Positions 34,406-46,486 of a stretch of 64,000 nucleotides of DNA are shown here, piece after piece. The notes under the pieces are model-generated. The model was given only the letters and a program-made list of their open reading frames with translations, was not told where the DNA came from and made no database searches. The stretch is from positions 2,380,718 through 2,444,717 of the forward strand of contig OZ017768.1 in the NCBI GenBank assembly GCA_963969345.1. Direction: 5' to 3'. The number at the start of each line of letters is the position of its first letter. Position 1 is the first letter of the stretch. This stretch comes from Turbatrix aceti. Lineage: Eukaryota > Nematoda > Chromadorea > Rhabditida > Panagrolaimidae. The position numbers and the translations under genes were made by a program.

Positions 34406-37400
34406 CTAGCATGGAGCTGGAGCGCCGAGTGCTGGCAGCGGGGTGCAGGGGGTGTCGCCGTGGCAGGGCTGAGATTCCTCTTTCAGGCCGCGGCACTGGC
34501 AGCCGGCTTCACCGACGCACTGGCGGGAGCGCTGGCTGATGCCTGTCTCGCAGGTTGTAAGCGCCGTGCACTGGCTCCAGGGACACCATTCGGTCCACTG
34601 GCACTGGGGAGCGCAGGGATGCTGGTTGCACTGGTTGGTCTCGCGATCAGGACCCGGACACTGGGAATTGTCACCGTATGCTGAAAATATATTTTTGTTA
34701 GGAAAAATAAATAAATAACTGATTTGTTGCCGACCTGCACCGGGCGCTTCACAGACACGGCTTCGAATGCTGACACCTCCACCGCAGTCTCGGTCGCAGG
34801 GAGACCACTCGCACCATTCAGACCAGCTGGCACAGGTTCGTTCGTAGCAGGTATTCAGTTCCGAGGGTTCACCGATGCAGTTTTCGGTCGGTAGTCCATC
34901 AGGCGTCAGACAAGATCGGGTACGAGTCCGCTGTCCGGGACCGCAGGTAACCGTGCACGGAGACCAAAGCTGCCACTGAGACCAGTCTGCGCAGGGAGGT
35001 CCTCCGCAGAAGATATCCTCAACTGATTCACCGATACAGTCAACTCCACCCTGGCAGACGCGTTCGCGTCGACGAACTCCGTCACCACAGGTTGCGGAAC
35101 AGGGAGACCATTCGCACCAGTCAGACCACACAGAGCAGGGACCCTGTTCGCAGGGGCGTTGTTCAGCTGCGTCACCGTTGCAGCGATCGTTGCCGGAAGG
35201 ACTGCCGAGACAGGTGCGTTCGCGGCTCTGGATTCCGTGACCACAGGTGACGGAGCATTGGCCCCAGTCGGCCCATTGCGACCATTCTGGGCAGGGTCCG
35301 CTGTCGCAGGGCTGGGCTTCGTAGTCGGGGCCTTCGCAGCGTTGGGTTCCTAAAAAATATTGGATTTTGATTAACTGCACATTTTTAATTCGTTGTAAAA
35401 GTATTGAAATTGCATGTCGACTATTTTTGGTGGTTTGGTTGCGGGAAGGTTTCATAAATAATTTAAAATAATATTACACTAATTTAGCTGATCTGCAATT
35501 TTGTGTCAAAATCGTCAATATTTTGCGTTACTCTATTTTTTAATTAAAAACTGAAAAACAGTGCTCTCAGTGAAAAAAGTATTTAAAGCATTTTTTTGCG
35601 CGGTACAAAATACTTTTTTCACTGATATTGGCGGTGAATAATTTTGTATTTATTTTATTTTTTGCAAAAAAATCTTAACTGATCTTGATTGTGCTTATTT
35701 TTTGTGCGCAAGCTCTACAGCACATAATATTTATTATCACCGCACTCTAGTCATCTGTTGTTATAAAAATTTTAAAATAGTAGAACGTACCTAGAAGACA
35801 GTAACGAGTGCGCGTCTTCTGCCCGCCTCCGCAAGTCGACGAGCACGGCGTCCATTCACACCAGTCAGACCAAGTCTGACAGGGTCCCATATTGCAGGGA
35901 GCAGTCTCAAAGGTTTCTCCAGGACCGCAGTTTCCAGTTGAGCATTCACGAACGCGTTGCTTGATTCCGTCGTCACACGTGCAGCTGCAGAGCGACCACT
36001 CGGACCACTCAAGCCATTCCCCGAGCAAGGGTTGGGCCGGGATACAAGCCTGAGACTTGCATGCTGGGGCAGGCGGGGGTGGGGGTCGACGTCTCTGGGG
36101 GGTAGCCGTCGGAGCGCAAATGTTATTCTCACACGGCGCAGCCGACGGAACAGCGGGGTGAAGTTGTTCTTCTCCGATGGCATAGGTTGGGGCACCGTGG
36201 TTCACGGGTGCTAGAGGTGCTGCAGGGGGACCTTGCTGGCGAGCACGATCGGCTTCAAGCTGCTGGCGTTCGGCGAGCAGACGCTGGTATTCCTGCTGGC
36301 GTCGTTCGTACTCCTTCTGGTGCTCGAGTCGCTGGCGTTCAAGTTCTGCGCGTTGAGCGTCGTGGTTCTCAGCGTACTGCTGAGGAGGATACGCAACCTG
36401 GAGCTGAACCTGTGATTCGGCAGTCTGTTGACGGCGTTGTTCGTCCTGACGCCGACGCTCTTCCTCGGCCCGTCGGTACTGTTCTTCCGATCTCTTGCGA
36501 TCTTCTTCGGCGCGTCGGGCAGCTTCCTCTTCACCGCGTTGACGGTGTTCTTCCTCAGCTCGGCGGTGTTCTTCGTCGACGCGACGACGCTCTTCTTCCT
36601 GGCGTCTGCGTTCTTCGTCTTGGCGTCTCCGTTCGGCTTCCTGGCGGTAGTAGTCGTCGGCTGTTGGCACTCGCTGGGGCTGGGGTTGCTGTTGTTGTTG
36701 CTGGTGCTGTTGAGCTTGTTGTTGGTATTGTTGCTGCAACTGCTGGGCTTGATAAGCACGAGCGGGACATCCACGACGCTGAATTTTGCGTCCGTACTCG
36801 CAAGCTTGGGATCTGGCCTGAACGCCGGAGGGTGTGCACGAGCCCCAGTTTGTCCAGGGTCCGGAGGTTTCGACTTCGATGAAGGATCCGGATTCTGAAA
36901 CGTTCACACTTTTTATTTGTTCTTATTTGAGAATTTTTTTCTATTTTTTTTAACTGGATCTGTATCTTCAAAATAAATATGAAAAAAATGTTCATTTTTT
37001 GTGTTTTTTGTCAAACAATTTTAGTAACTGATCTCGCTTAGTAGGATAAAAAAATGTTTGGGTATTTTTTTGAATGCTGTTTTTTTAACTGCATTGAATT
37101 ACATACCTCGTTTTGACCTCGGAACCTTATCAGTAGAAGCCACAACTCCATCGTCACCAAGAGGAGGGAAAGGATCGAACTGGTGACAATCCAGCACAAT
37201 TTCCAGTGCTCGAATGACATCTCTCTTGTGTCGGGGCTTTTCAGAAATCAGTTGAATATCAGGATCAATGCTGTTATGCTCGAACAGGTAACACAGATGG
37301 TCTTCCTTCTGTCCATGAACGAAATAAAACATGACGGCGACGCATCGCGGGAAAGAAGCCACACACAACTTCTGGCATTCGTGGGCGTTTTTAACTGTTA

Positions 37401-37878
37401 CGGTGTCGAAAGGTTCTGCACCTGCGAAAGCAGTGTTATTGTGGATTCGCACGCAGAGGTCTTCAGTTCCAGCTGGGATGGAAGACTCTTCAGAGAGAGT
37501 CTCATTATCACTGGAGTAATTCAGATGCTCAAGTTCCGAGAGAGTTTCATTTGCGTGATCACTCAGGCTTTCGAGAATCTCGAGAATATCCTCGTCAGGT
37601 GTCGGCGAAGGCTTGACGGTTTTCTTAGCAGATTTTTTGGAAACCGTGTATTTATTGCCTTCACGGACAATTTCAACAGCCTGGATGCGGCTTTCCTTGG
37701 TCGGGACTACCTCGGTGGGCTCAGGTGTTGTTTTCTGCTTGGATATGTAAATTTTGGCTAAAAATAAAAAAAATAACTGAATTACGCATAACTTACAAAT
37801 AGTAATAAAAAACAAACCAGAATCCGATCTGGAACACGCCGCCGCCAAAAGAATGGCGAAGATAGCAATGCTCCGCAT
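34406..37878 (-). CDS. secreted PAN/apple plus multi-thrombospondin-repeat protein
   Basis: Predicted extracellular or matrix protein of 901 residues. Exons 37818-37878, 37107-37757, 35791-36894, 34735-35349, 34406-34680, all with phase-1 introns. Order: signal peptide (MRSIAIFAILLAAACS); Ser/Thr/Glu-rich stretch; a cysteine-rich PAN/apple-type domain (about 122-211: LCVRIHN, ECQKLCV, RCVAV, HLCYLF, LDCHQF); two furin-type sites RHKR and RSKR; one degenerate and several clear thrombospondin type 1 repeats (WSxWxxWxxCSxTCGxGxxxRxRxC). Between the first and second repeats lies a long Gln-rich, then Arg/Glu-rich coiled coil. I count about seven full repeats, among them EWSEWSLCSCTC, DWCEWTPCSSTC, ADWGQCSVTC, EWCEWSPCDRDC and the C-terminal EWCPWSQC. 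No membrane span after the signal. Start chosen for the signal peptide. Confidence 0.87.
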
Positions 37879-40800
37879 GCTTATCCACTTCCTGACTGAA
37901 CTGCCACAAAGTCTGAACCGGCGATCACCTGAAGTAATAACAAAATGTAACGTAAACACGTTTAAGATAACATCCAAAGAGATCCCGCGTCATAAATCAC
38001 GACTACACCCCAAACAGCCATTAAAATGATTTTTTTATGAGATAAAGATCACGAAGAAGATTTGCTAGCTGCAAGTCCGACCGGCAGGCTATAACCTGCC
38101 AAATGACGTCTGAGCGCTTCTTTTCTTATTCTTTTTGCCCAGCAGCCCTCTTTTTTATCCCTCACCCCCCCTCTATTCGCTATGATACATGATACATGGG
38201 TATAAATCATTTCTGTCAGGTTGCATTGAATAATACGTGTCTATGATATACATACATTTTGGCGGTGTATCAAGTGAATGCTTTTTTTTAAAGTCCGATC
38301 ATTTTACACGCGTCTTAGGAGACATCGTCTGGCTATAATATCATGCCGCCTGTTTCAGACAGGTGTTTACATGGATGTGGACATTGGTCACTCACTCGCT
38401 AGTTTCTTGGTCAATCACGGCGCATTCAAAACACAACGTTGACAAAAACGCGTCAACGTTGTGTTTTTGGAATTATAAATCACTGAAAATTGCACAAAAT
38501 GTAAATACAAGTTGGACTGTTGGGTTTTAAGAATTAATTATTAAATAAATAAAAAAAATACTAACTGCGTAGATTTTTTTTGCAAAAAAATGTTATTTAA
38601 CGTACTACATAGTAGGTTAACGTCCGAAAATGTTAAAATGATATTAGACAACATAAATTAAACAACTGTTAAACAAACGATTTAATATTTTGACATCAGT
38701 AAAAACATTTTTTGGTAACGTTTTTTTTGTTTAACAACTGAATAAACGATGTTTATTAGAAATATATTTTTTCACTGTTGGCGATTTGGACAAAATAATC
38801 AACATGAAGATCATTTTGGTTCCTATTTCTTTAGTTCTAATTTTTAAGCTCACTTAAAAAAACTGGAAATTCTGTTATATGTGGTTTTTTTTAATTTGGA
38901 ACAAAAAAAAACTAGATTTGGTGAAATAATCCAACTTTTGACCTTTCAAGTCAACCAAAGAACTTTTCTGACGCACGATATCCGTCCATCTGAGATGTCC
39001 TTTTATCCTCTTTCCAATGTCTGCCATCTACAGTGTGGCACGAAGGGGTGACACAGTTGTTAGCACTCTCCTCCCCTGTGGTTATGATCTGGCCGGTCGA
39101 CAACTCATCCCTCCTCCTGCTTTTTTTCTTGCTTCCGTCTTCCGTCTTCTGTCTTTTGATGAAATCCAATCCATGACATGACAGCCCATCGTCGCGTAGG
39201 CCTACTCATCGCATCGTAGTACGAAAACTGAAAAATTGTAAAAAAGAAAAAAAGTTGGAAAAATGAAAAATGAAAAAAAATCAGTTGTTGCAGCCGATCT
39301 GCGATAAGTCATCTTTCGGTCGTTGAAACATGCACCTCCTCTACCTGTCACCGTCTCGTCCCTTGGCATGTCAAAAATTTGACATAAGATTGACAAAAAT
39401 GTCTTTTGGCAAAGTATAGAAGGAGTTGGATTAAAAAAAACTGACGATGTTGTGTCTGGTGGCCAGGGGACAACAAAACTTCCGTAAATAACGCACCTTG
39501 CCTCAGGGATGATTCATTGCTTCACTGGGGTAATCACATGGCAAGTCTGCAGGGTATAATAATAATAACATTGTCAGTTAGTCGATCACAAGAGTGACGC
39601 CTGAGTCATTACGCGTCTGACAGAATGCGATTTGATGAATCAGCGTTGGCATACCTGTTGAAGCTGAGCAGGGGAACTTTTAATGAATTTATAAACTGAA
39701 AATTGATTCAACTTTTGACTGTGCTTTACAAAGAAAAAAAACTGGAGACTCCGTCTCCAACGACAGCGGTCGACGTCCGATGAAATCTAATTGTGATACT
39801 GTATGTATTTGTACATATGTAATGTGGTATGAAAAATTGAGTATAACGGTAAATAAATAAATATAATTAAATAAAAGTAACTGAGCGGAAGGTGTTTTTG
39901 AATGACAATTTTCTTACGAAGACACCGGCCGTCGGTCTACGGTCATCGACCTAAAATGGCGAATGACCAACAGGGGGGACAAAAAGAAATTCGTATAAAT
40001 ATGTAATTTTTATTATAATTACAGAATTGAAAACACTGTTATTGGGATCCAATCTTTAAAAAACACTGAATTTTATTCCACGGTGACGGAATTTTGTTGA
40101 AAGCTTTGTTGAAGTGCTAAAAAATCTGAGAACTAGAAAATTGTGGCACATCAGGCAAAAATAAATCCAAAGATGTCATATTTATAAATTTGAAACACAG
40201 TAGCGGATGTACGGATACAACAAAAATGTAAAACAGTTATGAAAGTTTTTGACTCATAATTAGATTTGAGAACTCAAACATTCGTAAATTTCAAAAACTG
40301 TTGATATCTGAAGGTGTTCAATATGCATGTCTTACTGGATTTAGAAGAAACTCAAATTCAAATTTTTTTGTTTTTTTTCATTTTTTTTAACTCTAAAATA
40401 CAAAAACGCAACTTTAAAAAACATTGTTATTGTTTTTGCTGTTATCGTTTTTGAACAATAAAATTTTGCAAAACCCGTGTTAGTGCTACCAAAATTTGAA
40501 TATTTCAGATTTTTGTACACTAAATCTTGATTTTCTAAACTGATAGAAAAAAAGGAAAAATGATGTTTCGGCGTGTAAGCACAATATTCAACACGAAATG
40601 TTTAGTTAGTAAACATGTAAATTTCTAAACATAATATTTAGAAAAACTGTGTGCTTGTTCGACAATTTTTATGACTGTAGTGTTATACATAAGTGTAATG
40701 CTTTTAGCATTTCTTCATCAAGACCTTATATTGAGCATAAAAGTGAGGGAAATCTTTTTTTGCACGTACATAAAAAGAATCAAAATATTTTTTTTTCTAG

Positions 40801-43739
40801 CAAATTTCGGAGACAAATAATAACTTTTCAAAAAATAAATAAATATTTATGTATCAATTATGAATATACAGAACAAGTTAAAAATTTTTTTGTCCATATC
40901 AAATATCCGTTTTTTTCAATTAGGCAAACACTTGGAGCTTTTTGGATTATGATTACATTTTTCGGAGCTTGCTTAACAATTTCTCAGAAGTAACATTCTG
41001 AAAGAAACACTGGCCGTTTTCGCAATTTTACTTGACCTTTATGATACTCAAAAAGACTATTGTTCTTCTGGTATAAGTCACATGTAACGAAGAAAGTATG
41101 AGTCTTGTACACAGGAAACATCGAAAAGGTCAATATTGAATTTTCACAAAAAATTAAATTCACCAAAATGCCATTAGCGCAAGACGCAACCTGGATAGCA
41201 GCTCGATAAGACATTTACTCAACATTTTCGATAAACTGGAAGTCACGGGGTAAAATAAAAGTAAAGTAACGTGGATACAGGCTAACCTTTATTAAAGTTA
41301 CCGGTAAAATAATAACAAACAAATCACTGATTAAGAGCAATATTTGAGAACGATTTATCAAAAATGATCAAAGATGTGAAATCTAGTAAACGAGCAAAAA
41401 AAATCTTGCTTGTGATCAACTCGCTTTTGCACATCAGTTGTGTAAGTCAAATTTTTCAATACCAACAAACTACATTCGATGACATTTTATTAGTTTCGTC
41501 ACCTTTTCGTTTGTTTTCTTCATAAAATTCACAAACAAAAGAAAGGTTTTTTACTTTTTTTCAGTAAAACTTTGATGGCCAAAATAACATCGCTCCATTT
41601 TTTGGAGATATTGATGATGATGACAAAAAGTTTAAATTTTGAACTGTAAAAAAACGAATTGGAAATGTGTTTTTTTGGTTTCATCGCTACCGGCTTCACT
41701 GCATTCGTATTTACCTTGTTTAAACACCGTTGTGCATTATTGCTTAAAACATTTTTAATATTTTTTCTGTGAAATGTTCGGAGCAAGAAGTATTACTTGA
41801 TGTACATAGCAGTAGTCTACGTGATCATTTACAAAAACTGAGCACTCTACATTCGTGTGAGTTTTGATAACGCGCCGCCCCATTTTTAAAAATAACGAAA
41901 ACAACACAAAATAAACGGTCTGTCCCAAAACTCAAAGTTTTTAGCCGTTATTTCCGGCGTTTTGGAATCTTGAAATTCGTTGTCTGATTTGACATACTGA
42001 TTTGTCAGATTGTGCTGATGCGGCCGTGCCCGCCCGAATAATCCGCTGACTTGATTATTCCTTCGATAGATGGATGTATTGAGGAAACTGCAGGAACGCT
42101 AATTGCCGTTTACCAATTGCCGATTTTATTGTCTTTTTTTGGGGGGAATGAGATGCGATAGAATTCTAATAAAGGATAAAGTATGTCAATGTGCGTGTAT
42201 ATGAACCTGTATCAATTCTTACCATTTCCTATACCGTATACCTTTTGTTGCCGCCACGCAGCATCTATGATAAAACACTGGGGTTCAACGGTATCATGGT
42301 TTTTTTCAACAATTTTTGAAACTTTTTTAATTATTTTTGTGATCTGATTTTTTTGGTTGCAATTAACACATTTCTTTTAAACAAAATAATATATTTCAAA
42401 AAAAACTGTTTTATACTGTCACATTTTGTTAAACTTGCTTTTCGTTAAAAAAAACGCAGGTGTCTCACAATCCAGCCGACGAGCAAAAGTTTGTCCAAGT
42501 TTGTCTCGTCCCTGACTTTTGCCCTCTTACAATTTGAAACACTGTTAGGGCGTCAATCGATCAACAAAGTTTGTTAGGGTCAAAATGAACGACTGAAAAC
42601 GCACGATAAATCGAGGTGGAAAGACCCGAATCAATCACAATGTGGTTCCTTTTGTCTATCAGTCGTCGTTGCTTTGCCCCGTGTTCTGTTAGGCTGTTGT
42701 AGCTTTGGAAACAGGCAGCACAAGCGGTTACTTTTGCCTACAACAACAGACACACACGCATGGTTCAAAAATAAATTTGACTGCTGCCTCGTTGCCTCAG
42801 CCTGCGTCTCTGCCTGCAGGTCCATCGAGCAAACGACGGACGCGCTGTGATTTGCGATCTTTCTTGAACTTGGTTGAACTTTCGGTTATCTTTTTCTATT
42901 TTTGCTGGATTTTTTAAACTGAGCTTCCAAACTTTTGAACGGCGAAGTGGTTTGATCTGGCATTTAATCACTGCGTCCCGTATTTGATTAGTTTTTTGTT
43001 GTGTTAACATTTGTTCCAAATAATATTTTTTACGTTTTTTTTCGATTTCTCCCTGAATTGGTTTGAAAACTGCAAATTTGAATCACTAGATCCAAAAATC
43101 AAGCAACTGCTAATTTTAGTTTTTTACAATTTTATTTTCAGAATATCTTGTGGGGGAACAGGGTATGATGGACCTTTGTGATACTTCACCGTTGTGATAA
43201 ATCATATAAAAAAGTGTAAACCCCTGAACACTTCTTACATGAAAGATTCATTAGTGTCTTTTTTTGAGTGAACCTTTTTACTGGACTTTTGAACTTTATT
43301 TCTTGGCCTTTTGTGATTTTTCTTTTTTTTTGATTGATTGTTTTTTTATACTGAAAGAAAGCGTATTATTGACTTAAAAAAATGTTTCACTGTTGGTTGT
43401 TTCCAATGTTTTTTTTCTGAAAACTATAACTGCAATGCATTTTACGTTATGTATTCTTCTTTTATTTGTAGATTTTTTTTGCAAAAAAATAAACTGGTAT
43501 TTTGTGTTTTTATAAATATTTACAAAAAAAACGGTTTGTTCCAATTTAAAAACTACAACTACAACCAGATGAAATTAAAAAAGTAAATAAACTAGATACA
43601 AAAGTTTAGTTTTACCTCGCCTATTTCTTTTTCAAGAAAAATGTTCCATACATCATCCTTTTTTCACCAATCAAAAAACAACAACCACCAGACACGATCT
43701 TACATGTTTGATTTGTGATCTTTATTGCACGCTGGCAAA

Positions 43740-43870
43740 AAAAGCAACAGCAGCCCAACCCGACCCTTCAAGGCGGGAGATACCCCTACAGCCCTTGGAG
43801 GCCCCGGTCGATCGGGTAGGCAGTAAGTGCTCGGTGATTTCTGGCGCTGATGACTTACCAGTCTTGCTCC
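43740..43870. other. isolated GC-rich island in AT-rich spacer
   Basis: About 130 bp of markedly GC-rich sequence (for example CCCTTGGAGGCCCCGGTCG) stands out from the AT-rich surroundings and ends in GCGCTGATGACTTACC, which resembles a snoRNA box C. It could be an unannotated RNA gene or a regulatory island. I cannot match it to a known RNA. Confidence 0.3.
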
Positions 43871-44280
43871 TCCAAAACAACGAGGACAAAAAGCATCAAA
43901 CTTCGCGTGCTCGTTACTACAACGTTTTTTGTGGAAAAGAGAGAATATAAATACCTGGGTTGCTTTGTTGCACGATGATCATTTTTGTTTGTGCAAAAGT
44001 TGTAGTCTACTTGAAATCAAACTGTTTTTGATTGGGTCATATTATTTTTTATTTATTTATTTTATTTTTAGGTGGTTAGGTTATTTTTTACATTACGGGT
44101 ACGCCAAGTTTTTTGAAACTGCGGTTTGCTATTTTGAAGTGTTCGAGTTCACTGTATTTTATTTTAATGCTAATGTAAAAAAATGTTATAATTTTAAACC
44201 CCGTTTTTTTCACTGCGACGTTGACTGCGAAAATGAGAATGTTGATTTTTATAAAAAAATATATTTTCAAATCCTGTTTT

Positions 44281-44286
44281 TTCAGC
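44281..44286 (+). promoter_or_regulatory. candidate 3' splice (possibly trans-splice) acceptor before the first dehydrogenase gene
   Basis: CTGTTTTTTCAG ends 9 bp before the start codon at 44295. With no coding exon upstream, this could be the end of a 5' untranslated intron or a spliced-leader addition site as used by nematodes. No spliced-leader gene was seen in the window. Confidence 0.45.
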
Positions 44287-44294
44287 CACTAAAG

Positions 44295-46051
44295 ATGCTG
44301 TCTCGCTTGCCGACAATCTCAGCACTTCCCCGTTCGTTCTCGACTTCCCCTGCCGCTTTGGCCCCCGAAATTGTCAAAAACTACATCAACGGCCAGTTCG
44401 TCGAGTCTAAGTCGAAGGACTTCATCGAGGTCAAGAATCCCGCGACTCAGGAAGTACTCGGCCTTGTCCCAAAATCCACTCCTGAAGAACTGAATGCCGC
44501 GCTTGCAGCCGCAAAAACTGCATTCCCAAAATGGAGAGACACCCCCGTGCTCGCCCGTGAGGAGACCATGTTCCGGTACCAGGAACTCATCAAGCAGAAC
44601 ACTGACCGGCTTCGTGATGTAATCACTTTGGAGCACGGCAAGACGCACTCTGACGCGCTCGGTGACATCAGCCGTGGCCTCCAGGTCGTGCAACACGCGT
44701 GCTCGGCTGCCAGCCTTCTCCTCGGCGAACAGATGCCGAATGTCACCCGTGACATGGACACTTACTCCTACCGTGTGCCTCTCGGCGTCGTTGGAGGCAT
44801 TGCTCCTTTCAACTTCCCTGCCATGGTCCCCCTCTGGATGATCCCGATGGCCATTGTCGCCGGAAACTCTCTCCTCCTCAAGCCTTCTGAACTTGTTCCT
44901 GGAGCGACAACTATTCTTGCCGAGCTGGCAAAGGAAGCCGGTATCCCCGACGGTGTGCTTAACATTGTCCATGGTCAGCACGATACCGTCAACTTTATCT
45001 GCGACCACCCGGATATCAAGGCTGTCAGCTTTGTCGGTGGCGATCGGGCGGGCAAGCACATCTACACCCGGGCTTCTGCGTCTGGAAAGCGTGCACAGTG
45101 CAACTTGGGTGCAAAGAACCACGCTGTTGTTCTGCCTGATGCCAGCAAGGATGCTGTTATCAATGCGGTGAGTTTTTGATGCAAAAAAATTACCAAAACA
45201 AAACTGTAGGCTCAGCAAATTGGGTCACATTTTAATTTTTTGTAACAAATTGATGTAATATATTTTTGGGATTTCAGAAAATTTTTTTTTATCTATTTTG
45301 AAATTTTTAATTTTATTTAAAAACTGCACTCATGTACTTAGTAATTTTAATTCAGATCATCGGTGGCACATTCGGCTCAACCGGCCAACGTTGCATGGCC
45401 CTATCCGTCGTCATCTTCGTCGGCAAAACCCGCAACTGGATCCCAGAAATCATCGAAAAGAGCAAGAAGCTCAAGGTCGACGCTGGATGGAAGCCCAACA
45501 CCGATATTTCCCCGGTCATCACCCAGGCTGCGAAAGAACGTATCCTTGGACTCATCGCCTCTGCCAAAAAGGAAGGCGCCCAAGTCCCGCTCGACGGCTC
45601 TGACATCACAGTTCCCGGCTTTGAAAACGGCAACTTTGTCGGCCCCACTGTGATCACTAACGCGACGACCACGATGCAGTGCTACACTCAGGAAATCTTC
45701 GGTCCCGTTCTCGTAACCCTCGAAGCCGACACTCTCGACGAAGCCATCGATCTCATCAACCGCAACCCCTACGGCAACGGCACCGCCATCTTCACGACCA
45801 ACGGCTGCTCCGCGCACCGCTTCGTCAACCTCATTGAAGCAGGCCAGGTCGGAGTCAACGTGCCAGTTCCCGTGCCACTGCCCCAAGTCTCGTTCACCGG
45901 CAACAAGGCATCTTTCCTCGGTGACGCCAACTTCTACGGCAAGGCTGGCCTTAACTTCTACACCCAAGTGAAGACTGTCACCCAGCAATGGCGCGCGGAA
46001 GATGCGTCGCCCGAGTCCAAGCCCCAACTTGCCTTCCAGCAGATTCGTTAA
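44295..46051 (+). CDS. methylmalonate-semialdehyde dehydrogenase, mitochondrial, copy 1
   Basis: Converts methylmalonate semialdehyde to propionyl-CoA in valine and thymine breakdown (ALDH6 family, CoA-dependent). Exons 44295-45167 and 45356-46051, phase-0 intron, 522 residues, the family's usual length. The first about 25 residues ([18 protein letters not shown]) look like a mitochondrial presequence. Motifs: [38 protein letters not shown] (in place of the ELGGK of other aldehyde dehydrogenases, typical of this family), and the catalytic Cys (about 304) in GSTGQRCMA. Codon use is GC-rich at third positions in an AT-rich setting, suggesting high expression. A second copy follows 435 bp downstream on the same strand. 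Confidence 0.94.
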
Positions 46052-46486
46052 CTTGGGTCCAATTTACCTTCTTAGACGTCAACAAAATCGACGGCTGTAC
46101 TATTTTTATTATTTTTTTTAGATTGTTGTTGAATGAATTTTAATAAACTGTGAAATCCCGTGTGAAATGTAATCAAGGGGGTTTATGTTTAAACTGTGTG
46201 TTGTCACAAAGTAGACATAAACGTTGGAAAAACTGGCTGGTGTTGTCAACGAACAAATCGTAAAATATAAAAATATTGTTCAAAAATTTTACCGCGTGCA
46301 TACAAAAATAACTTCACTGAAAAACGATACATTGTTTGTTACCAAATTTTACATTTTGTTCACCGTTATTGTCAAAATTACCTCATTCCAAAATTTGTTT
46401 AAGGTAGCAGTTCTTTTTATCATTCAAAAATTTGTTTACGTCACTGTGTCTTCACAAAGCGTCTTTTCCTACAGTACTCACTAAAC
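46052..46486. other. spacer between the two dehydrogenase genes
   Basis: 435 bp, AT-rich, with AATAAA at 46142-46147 fitting the first gene's polyadenylation. The short gap would suit either an operon or an independent promoter. No motif decides this. Confidence 0.5.

Larger units (their letters stand above)
37879..44294. other. 6.4-kb gene-poor region with strand-biased ACTG words
   Basis: No reading frame here shows family motifs or plausible splicing; the few open frames are low-complexity and AT-rich. ACTG is frequent on the + strand, about 20 against about 6 CAGT in 38400-40680 by eye. The region should hold the promoter of the PAN/thrombospondin gene at its left end and that of the first dehydrogenase gene at its right end. 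Confidence 0.6.

Noticed and set aside
36187..36898. Long + strand open frames opposite the PAN/thrombospondin gene
   Set aside because: They are antisense shadows of the Gln/Arg/Glu-rich coding region on the minus strand, whose exons join in frame with recognisable domains.
40649..40993. 114-codon open frame in the gene-poor region
   Set aside because: Phe/Lys/Asn-rich composition as expected from AT-rich DNA, with no domain, signal or splice support.
38040..44290. Possible CRISPR array or tandem satellite behind the recurrent ACTG words
   Set aside because: Spacing between words is irregular (about 10 to 190 bp) with no shared flanking repeat, so it is neither a satellite nor a CRISPR array.
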